A DNA stretch of 8,231 nt from contig JAEYYP010000102.1 of the NCBI GenBank assembly GCA_023428425.1, positions 1-8,231 on the forward strand, in the 5' to 3' direction. A program made the position numbers and the translations under genes. Each line of letters starts with the position of its first letter. Positions within the stretch are counted from its first letter, which is position 1. The notes beneath the pieces were generated by a model, which saw nothing but the letters and a program-made list of their open reading frames with translations, was not told the DNA's origin and did not search any database. Source of the DNA: Pseudomonadota bacterium. GTDB taxonomy: Bacteria; Pseudomonadota; Alphaproteobacteria; Rhizobiales; Devosiaceae. This document shows positions 1-4,236 of the stretch, piece by piece.

Positions 1-1
1 C

Positions 2-565
2 TCTCGCGGCGCGCTCCAACCCCGCTTGGACTGCGCCCCCGACAAGGCCGATGCGTTTGCAGCGAAAGTGGCGAAAGCCGGCGGCGAAGCACAGATCACT
101 CCGGCCTCGGGCGATACGCCGCCGCAGTACCGGGAACAGGCTCCCCGCCGCGAGTTCAAGCCGCGCGCCGACCGGGGGCACGAGGAACGCCCACGCCGCG
201 AGTATAAGCCGCGTGAGGAGGGGGCGCCGCCACGTGAGCGCAAGGCCGCCGGGGAGTTCGTCACCCCCTTCGCTCATCGCGGCACCCGCCAGTACAAACC
301 GCGCGAGGACGGTCCCCGCTACAAGGTCCGCACCGACAAGGGCGGCAAGCTTGATTCGGTCCCGGCCAACGACCCCGCGCCGGCGATCGCCGATGCGGAT
401 CGGCCCCGGGCTCCGAAAGAGAGCAAGCCGAACCCCAAGGACAAGGGCAAGCCCAAGTACAAGAACCGGGTGAAGCCAGGCCCGCGCCGCGAGCGAGAAG
501 AATTGCCGCCCGCTGATGCCGGCGCCAAGCCGCGGAAGAAGAAAAGCTACGATTCACTCGATTGA
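2..565 (+). CDS. Partial protein with long basic repetitive C-terminal tail (5' end outside window)
   Basis: The frame is open from the left edge to the TGA at 563-565, so this is the C-terminal 187 residues of a longer protein. A TTG at 26 exists, but I see no ribosome binding site in the little sequence upstream and the frame continues past it, so I treat it as internal. The first 30 or so residues (around CAPDKADAFAAKVAKAGG) look like an amphipathic helix at the edge of a folded domain. The remainder is rich in Arg, Lys, Pro and Glu, with no predicted fold. It carries near-repeats of the form R-(E/Q)-(F/Y)-K-P-R-(A/E)-(D/E), coded at about 146-172, 194-220 and 287-313. Its last third is a Lys/Pro/Arg segment ending KKKSYDSLD. 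Such tails are known on alphaproteobacterial RNA-acting proteins (pseudouridine synthases, RNA helicases), where they are thought to bind RNA. That role is an inference here, and the folded part that would name the protein is missing. Confidence 0.7.
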   Translation, partial: SRGALQPRLDCAPDKADAFAAKVAKAGGEAQITPASGDTPPQYREQAPRREFKPRADRGHEERPRREYKPREEGAPPRERKAAGEFVTPFAHRGTRQYKPREDGPRYKVRTDKGGKLDSVPANDPAPAIADADRPRAPKESKPNPKDKGKPKYKNRVKPGPRREREELPPADAGAKPRKKKSYDSLD

Positions 566-588
566 CGAACGTGCATCAATGGTCGAAG

Positions 589-609
589 CTCCCCTCACTC
601 TGAGGGGAG
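589..609 (+). promoter_or_regulatory. Perfect 9-bp inverted repeat that encloses the ribosome binding site of the first tautomerase gene
   Basis: CTCCCCTCA (589-597) and TGAGGGGAG (601-609) are exact reverse complements separated by only CTC. The right arm contains the Shine-Dalgarno sequence GAGGGGAG, six bases before the ATG at 616. In RNA this would fold into a tight GC-rich hairpin that hides the ribosome binding site; in DNA it is a 21-bp palindrome that a repressor could bind. It also lies 23 bases after the stop codon of the upstream gene, so it could stop transcription, but no T-run follows. The repeat is seen directly; its function is inferred. Confidence 0.6.
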
Positions 610-615
610 AACACC

Positions 616-852
616 ATGCCTTACGTGCGTATCGAGATTACTGACGGCGCGACTTACGAGCAGAAGCTGCAGATCTACAAGGAGACCACCGAGATGCTGC
701 AGCGCATCCTCAACAAGAAGCCCGAGTACACTTTCGTCGTCATCGAGGAAGTCGACAACAAGAGCTGGGGCCACATGGGCACCTCGGTGCACGAGATTCG
801 CATGCGCGAGGCGCAGGAGCGGGAAGCGGCCGCTGCCGCCAGCAAGAGCTGA
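616..852 (+). CDS. Tautomerase family protein (4-oxalocrotonate tautomerase fold), first of a tandem pair
   Basis: A 78-residue protein starting Met-Pro. In the tautomerase superfamily the Met is removed and Pro1 becomes the N-terminal general base/acid, so the Pro directly after the start supports both the family and the start. The fold pattern is visible: strand PYVRIEITDG, a long helix at about 13-33, strand YTFVVIEEV, then the turn DNKSWGHMG. The core is about 60 residues, the usual 4-OT length, followed by an Ala/Glu-rich tail of about 18 residues. Counting after Met removal, the positions matching 4-OT Arg11 and Arg39 appear to be Ala and Phe, while the Phe50 position is Trp. The substrate is therefore probably not 2-hydroxymuconate. 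The ribosome binding site is excellent but lies in a hairpin (589-609). The stop is three bases before the start of the next tautomerase gene, implying one mRNA and probably a shared oligomer. Confidence 0.9.
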   Translation: MPYVRIEITDGATYEQKLQIYKETTEMLQRILNKKPEYTFVVIEEVDNKSWGHMGTSVHEIRMREAQEREAAAAASKS

Positions 853-855
853 CCG

Positions 856-1041
856 GTGCCGGAAATCCTCGTCCACATCGTCGAAGGCCGCAGCGTCGAG
901 AGCAAGAAGGCGCTGATGCGGGATATCACCGACGCGGTGGTGAAGAACTTCGCCGTGCCGGCCGAGCGGGTGGTCGTCCAGATCGTCGAGAGCCCCAGAT
1001 CGGCCAAGATGCGCGGCGGCGTGGCGTTCGACGAGATGTAG
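856..1041 (+). CDS. Tautomerase family protein (4-oxalocrotonate tautomerase-like), GTG start, second of a tandem pair
   Basis: A 61-residue protein, nearly the classic 4-OT size. The GTG start is fixed by the next codon, CCG, giving the catalytic Pro1; no ATG gives a Met-Pro start. The motif HIVEGRS near the N-terminus closely matches 4-OT (HILEGRS), retaining Arg11 and the following helix. Aligned without gaps to 4-OT, the Arg39 position is Val (an Arg sits two residues earlier) and the Phe50 position is Lys, so part of the canonical active site is changed. The C-terminal MRGGVAFDEM keeps the Gly-Gly turn. The gene begins three bases after the upstream tautomerase stop, with only a weak AAGAG before it, so translation is probably coupled. 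Two diverged subunits encoded side by side recall heterohexameric members such as trans-3-chloroacrylic acid dehalogenase. The actual reaction cannot be told from sequence. Confidence 0.88.
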   Translation: MPEILVHIVEGRSVESKKALMRDITDAVVKNFAVPAERVVVQIVESPRSAKMRGGVAFDEM

Positions 1042-1045
1042 CTGG

Positions 1046-1067
1046 CCGGCGGGCGTGGTCTCGCCGG
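1046..1067. other. Weak hairpin in the 28-bp convergent gap
   Basis: CCGGCG (1046-1051) and CGCCGG (1062-1067) are reverse complements with a 10-base loop. They lie between the stop codon of the second tautomerase and the stop codon of the converging channel gene. The gap is only 28 bp, so any transcription end for either gene must lie here or inside the opposing gene. There is no T-run on either strand, so an intrinsic terminator is not well supported. Confidence 0.25.
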
Positions 1068-1069
1068 AC

Positions 1070-1885
1070 CTATCGTCCCTCATCGGGGATGTTCAGCACA
1101 TGGCCGCAGGCCTTGCAGTGCACGGCGTCCGGGTCGTGCCGGTTCAAGCCGCATTGCGGGCAGGGGAAGATCACCTTGTGCGGCCGGAACACCGACTGTG
1201 CCAGCCGCACGAACAACGTGATCCCCACGATCATGGCGACGATGGATGTCAGCTTGCCGGCAGTGCCCGGCAACGTCACGTCGCCGAAGCCGGTGGTCGT
1301 TACCGTGGCGACGGTAAAGTAGAGCGCGTCGACATAGCCCGCGATGCCGGCCTCTTCGTTGTAGAAGAAAGTCAGCACGAAGCCCGACAACAGGAACAGG
1401 AACGTGATGATGTTCACCACCGCCTGCCCGGATTCCTGATACTGGCCGAGGTCTCGCCGCTTCAAGGGTCGCCACAGGGCGCCGCTCTGTGACAGCGTCC
1501 AAAGCCTGAGGATGCGCAGGAACCCGAAATTGGCGAGCCAGTCGGGAAACAGCAGGGTCACCAGCACGAACAGGTCGACGAGCGTCGTGGGCTGCTTCAG
1601 CCAGCGCAGCGGCTCCCGCGCGGCAAGGCCCCGCGCCACCATGTCGATCAGCAGCACCGTCGCCACGGCAAAATCGACCCAGATGAAATACTGCCGGTCC
1701 CGCAGCGTCGGGGTGGCGATGAAGAAGGCGATGATCACAAGATCGACTATCAGTACCGCAGACTGGAAGCGCAGCGCCTCAGCGGTCTTGCCGTGGTAGA
1801 GCTGCCGCAGCCGGGCGCGCAGTGTCGACAGGCGGTTCGGTGCAGGCTGGTCCAACTCATTGGCTCCGTGGATCAGCGAACGCAT
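1070..1885 (-). CDS. Voltage-gated-type ion channel (potassium-channel pore) with C-terminal zinc ribbon
   Basis: A 271-residue inner-membrane protein. After a polar N-terminus of about 40 residues come hydrophobic segments at about 41-59, 68-86 and 99-118. An S4-like segment FLRILRLW (122-129) follows, with only two arginines, then S5 at about 156-174. The pore loop carries the filter TTGFGD (197-202), and S6 spans about 212-228. This is the six-helix order of a single-subunit K+ channel that would assemble as a tetramer. The filter has GFGD where classical K+ channels have GYGD, so strict K+ selectivity is likely but not certain. Residues 242-260 form a Cys-x2-Cys-x11-Cys-x2-Cys zinc ribbon (CPQCG...CKACGH) on the cytoplasmic side instead of an RCK or cyclic-nucleotide domain. 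The ATG at 1885 is preceded by AGGGG on this strand with about four bases of spacing. The gene is divergent from the glutaminase gene. Confidence 0.88.
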   Translation of the reverse strand: MRSLIHGANELDQPAPNRLSTLRARLRQLYHGKTAEALRFQSAVLIVDLVIIAFFIATPTLRDRQYFIWVDFAVATVLLIDMVARGLAAREPLRWLKQPTTLVDLFVLVTLLFPDWLANFGFLRILRLWTLSQSGALWRPLKRRDLGQYQESGQAVVNIITFLFLLSGFVLTFFYNEEAGIAGYVDALYFTVATVTTTGFGDVTLPGTAGKLTSIVAMIVGITLFVRLAQSVFRPHKVIFPCPQCGLNRHDPDAVHCKACGHVLNIPDEGR

Positions 1886-1914
1886 ACCGCCCCTGCCGCC
1901 GTCCTGCCAACCGC

Positions 1915-1936
1915 AACCTGAGCCTTGCTCAAGGTT
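1915..1936. promoter_or_regulatory. Imperfect palindrome in the divergent spacer, candidate operator
   Basis: AACCTGAGC (1915-1923) and GCTCAAGGTT (1927-1936) pair over nine positions with one unpaired A and a three-base centre. The site sits mid-way in the 101-bp spacer between the channel gene (-) and the glutaminase gene (+), where a single regulator could act on both. A loose sigma70-like match, TTGGGA (1936-1941) with TGTATT (1959-1964) and a 17-base spacer, directly abuts it towards the glutaminase gene. The symmetry is seen; operator and promoter roles are inferred. Confidence 0.35.
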
Positions 1937-1986
1937 TGGGACAATGCATAGTGTGCCTTGTATTTGGGCGCTGACGAGAACTCGAT

Positions 1987-3822
1987 ATGCAATACACCAC
2001 TCTGCGGGCGGCGGATGTTCCGGCGCGTGACCTGCCTGTGTGGCGCTACCTCAACGACCTCTACGGACGTCACCTGCCCAACAAGTCGGGCGAGCTCGCC
2101 AGCTACATCCCGGAACTGGCCGCCGTTCCGCCCGATCGCTTCGCCATTGCCTTCGCCACCGCCGACGGCTTCGTCTACGAAGTCGGCGACACCGACGCGG
2201 AGTTCACCATCCAGTCCGTCTCGAAGGCGGTGATCTACGCCCTCGCCCTCGAGGACCATGGACGTGACGAGGTGCTGAAACGCATCGGCGTCGAACCCTC
2301 GGGCGAAGCCTTCAACTCCATCGTCTTCGACGAAAAGAACAACCGGCCATTCAACCCGATGGTCAACGCCGGCGCCATCGCTGCCAGCGCGCTTATCAAG
2401 GGCAAGGACCATGCCGAGCGGTACCAGCGGATAATCGACATCTTCGAGCGCTTCACCGGCCGAGTGCTGGACCTCGACGAAGCCGTCTACCGTTCCGAGA
2501 GCCTGACCGGGCACCGCAACCGCGCCATCGCCTATCTCGAGCTCAACTCGAACATGATCGGCGGCGACGTCGACGAACATCTCGATCTCTATTTCCGCCA
2601 GTGCTCGCTGCTGGTGAATGCCCGTGACCTCGCGATGATCGGTGCCACGCTCGCCAATGGCGGCGTCAATCCGGTGACCCGCAAGCGGGCGCTGTCGGCG
2701 GCGCATGTCCGCGCCGTGCTGAGCGTGATGAACACCTGCGGCATGTACGACTATGCCGGCGGCTGGCAGTTCTCCATCGGCCTGCCGGCGAAGAGCGGGG
2801 TAGGGGGCGGCGTCACCGCCGTGCTGCCCGGCCAGCTCGGCATCGGCACGTTCTCGCCGCGCCTCGACGCGGTCGGCAACAGCGCACGCGGCGTTGCTGT
2901 CTGCGAGGACATCTCCGCCAACTTCCGGCTCCACCTGTTCGAGGACCATGGCGGCGGTGTGCTGCCGTTTCGCCGCCTCTACCGCGGCGACGAGGTGCAT
3001 TCGAAACGCGTGCGCCGGCCCGAGCAGGCCAAGAAGCTCGACCAATTCGGCCACCTGATCTCCGTCTACGAGTTGCAGGCCCAACTGAGCTTCATCGAGG
3101 CGGAGCGGGTTACCCGCCGGCTGATCGAGGATACGCCGACGGCCTACTACTTCGTGCTCGACCTGACCCGCGTGCTGCACCTCGACAGCGTGGCGCTCGG
3201 GCTGCTGAACACGGCGAGACGCACCTTGCAGGAAGCAGGCAAGGGCTTTGCCATCGTCACCGTATCGGATGAGTATCCTGCCGCCTTCGACCAGGAGATG
3301 CATTTCCCCACTATCGACCTGGCGCTCGAGTATTTCGAGGAGCGGCTGCTCGAACAGGCAGACGCGAAGGCCGATGACCGCGAGGTGCCGCTGAACGAGT
3401 TCGAGATGCTGGCCGGGCTCAACGAACAGATGCTCAACGAACTGGACAACCGGGTGCGGAGCCATTCCTTTGCGCCTGGCGAGACGCTGATCGCGCAGAA
3501 CTCCCGCGCCGACGCGCTGTTCTTTCTCGTCGAAGGGCATGTCGATATCGCCGTGCGCATCGGCAACGGACCGAGCCACCGGGTGAGCACGGTCGAAGCG
3601 GGGACGGTGTTCGGGGAACTGGCGCTGTTCGGGCAGGGGCCCCGCACGGCCGACGTGATTGCCGCCAGCAACGGCCGGGTGCTGGTGCTCGACCGCGCCG
3701 GCCTCGATGCCCTCGCCGAGGAGAAGCCGCACACGCACGCGGCGCTGGTGCTGGCGGTTGGTGCCAGCCTCGCGGAGCGGCTGCGGCGCGCCAATGCGGA
3801 AATCCGGGCCCTGTCGCGCTAG
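1987..3822 (+). CDS. glsA: Glutaminase A fused to STAS and cyclic-nucleotide-binding domains
   Basis: A 611-residue cytoplasmic protein of three parts. Residues about 15-320 are a serine-dependent glutaminase (L-glutamine + water to L-glutamate + ammonia). Its catalytic SVSK (77-80) is the Ser-x-x-Lys pair. NPMVNAGAI (123-131), SE at 170-171, RN at 177-178, YF at 202-203, the YDYAGGW stretch (254-260) and LPAKSGVGGG (266-275) match substrate-binding and catalytic elements known from bacterial and human glutaminases. Residues about 355-455 resemble a STAS domain, including FVLDLTRVLHLDSVALGLL. Residues about 485-605 are a cyclic-nucleotide-binding domain whose phosphate-binding cassette FGELALFGQGPRTA (542-555) keeps the conserved Glu (544) and Arg (553). 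Single-domain bacterial glutaminases are about 310 residues, so this is the long form. cAMP or cGMP control of activity or assembly is inferred; no cyclase is nearby. The ATG at 1987 gives a complete glutaminase N-terminus, though the ribosome binding site (GACGAGA) is weak. Confidence 0.93.
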   Translation: MQYTTLRAADVPARDLPVWRYLNDLYGRHLPNKSGELASYIPELAAVPPDRFAIAFATADGFVYEVGDTDAEFTIQSVSKAVIYALALEDHGRDEVLKRIGVEPSGEAFNSIVFDEKNNRPFNPMVNAGAIAASALIKGKDHAERYQRIIDIFERFTGRVLDLDEAVYRSESLTGHRNRAIAYLELNSNMIGGDVDEHLDLYFRQCSLLVNARDLAMIGATLANGGVNPVTRKRALSAAHVRAVLSVMNTCGMYDYAGGWQFSIGLPAKSGVGGGVTAVLPGQLGIGTFSPRLDAVGNSARGVAVCEDISANFRLHLFEDHGGGVLPFRRLYRGDEVHSKRVRRPEQAKKLDQFGHLISVYELQAQLSFIEAERVTRRLIEDTPTAYYFVLDLTRVLHLDSVALGLLNTARRTLQEAGKGFAIVTVSDEYPAAFDQEMHFPTIDLALEYFEERLLEQADAKADDREVPLNEFEMLAGLNEQMLNELDNRVRSHSFAPGETLIAQNSRADALFFLVEGHVDIAVRIGNGPSHRVSTVEAGTVFGELALFGQGPRTADVIAASNGRVLVLDRAGLDALAEEKPHTHAALVLAVGASLAERLRRANAEIRALSR

Positions 3823-3996
3823 GTGTTGCACTCGTGCGACGGCGATTCCTCGAATTCGCCGGATAACGCGAAAGTTGATGGAACCATTTCGCGATTCGCC
3901 TAACGTGCGCGGTGGGGGTTCGGTTGAATGACCGGGCTCAACTCTCTCTGGCCCGCGCGTAGCGTCAGCGCACAACGTTGAAAGTACAAGGCAGCC
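3823..3996. other. Non-coding spacer with two inverted repeats and an EcfG-like -35 box
   Basis: This 174-bp stretch has no convincing gene. Just after the glutaminase stop, CGGCGA (3840-3845) pairs with TCGCCG (3856-3861), a possible terminator stem without a T-run. Next, CGCGAAA (3867-3873) pairs exactly with TTTCGCG (3887-3893). Inside that second repeat is GGAAC (3880-3884), the -35 core of alphaproteobacterial EcfG (general stress response) promoters. The best downstream -10-like element is CGTG at 3904, but the gap of 19 bases is longer than the usual 16-17 and the last base differs, so the promoter call is weak. The region ends with AAGG (3988-3991), the ribosome binding site of the next gene. 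Confidence 0.4.
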
Positions 3997-4188
3997 ATGC
4001 TGTTCCGCTTCCATGAAGTGGTGTCCGTGCTGACGCTCATCGTCGTCCTGCTCATCGCCAAGCACGTCCCGTTCGCCAGCGCCCTGCCGCTGGCCCAGAT
4101 GACCGGCATCGTCTGCTTTGCATTCGCGATCTTCCTGAGCCTCAGGATCTACAACGCCGAACTGGCCCGCATTCGCGCCGAGGAATAA
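3997..4188 (+). CDS. Small two-helix membrane protein, function unknown
   Basis: A 63-residue protein that I do not recognise. It has two hydrophobic segments, about residues 8-22 (VVSVLTLIVVLLIAK) and 33-50, joined by a short loop, with a charged C-terminus ELARIRAEE. A hairpin in the inner membrane is therefore likely. The ATG at 3997 has AAGG (3988-3991) five bases upstream, a fair ribosome binding site. Codon use is like that of its neighbours, which supports a real gene. It lies 174 bp after the glutaminase gene, so it probably has its own promoter, and 48 bp before the molybdoenzyme gene, with which it could be co-transcribed. An EcfG-like -35 box upstream hints at stress regulation but is weak. 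Confidence 0.65.
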   Translation: MLFRFHEVVSVLTLIVVLLIAKHVPFASALPLAQMTGIVCFAFAIFLSLRIYNAELARIRAEE

Positions 4189-4194
4189 GGCGAG

Positions 4195-4212
4195 CGCCGC
4201 CTGACTGCGGCG
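4195..4212 (+). other. Short GC hairpin between the small membrane protein and molybdoenzyme genes
   Basis: CGCCGC (4195-4200) and GCGGCG (4207-4212) are exact reverse complements around a six-base loop, starting six bases after the TAA of the upstream gene. No T-run follows and the site is only 16 bases before the next ribosome binding site. It may weakly attenuate or process the transcript, or it may be chance in GC-rich DNA. Confidence 0.25.
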
Positions 4213-4227
4213 GTGGAGCCGTGCTAT

Positions 4228-4232
4228 GAGGG
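4228..4232 (+). promoter_or_regulatory. Ribosome binding site supporting the ATG at 4237
   Basis: GAGGG lies four bases before the ATG at 4237. The alternative in-frame GTG at 4213 would add eight residues (starting MEPCYEG), but its upstream sequence is the stem of a GC hairpin with no purine-rich site. The ATG also places the first iron-sulfur cysteine at residue 14, as expected for cytoplasmic members of the family. Confidence 0.6.
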
Positions 4233-4236
4233 CGTC

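Noticed and set aside
3878..3931. A 17-codon open frame (ATG at 3878) in the spacer after the glutaminase
   Set aside because: No ribosome binding site, no recognisable peptide, and it overlaps the inverted repeat that better explains the region.
4213..4236. An upstream GTG start for the molybdoenzyme gene
   Set aside because: No Shine-Dalgarno sequence precedes it, and the ATG at 4237 has GAGGG and fits the usual distance to the first iron-sulfur cysteine.
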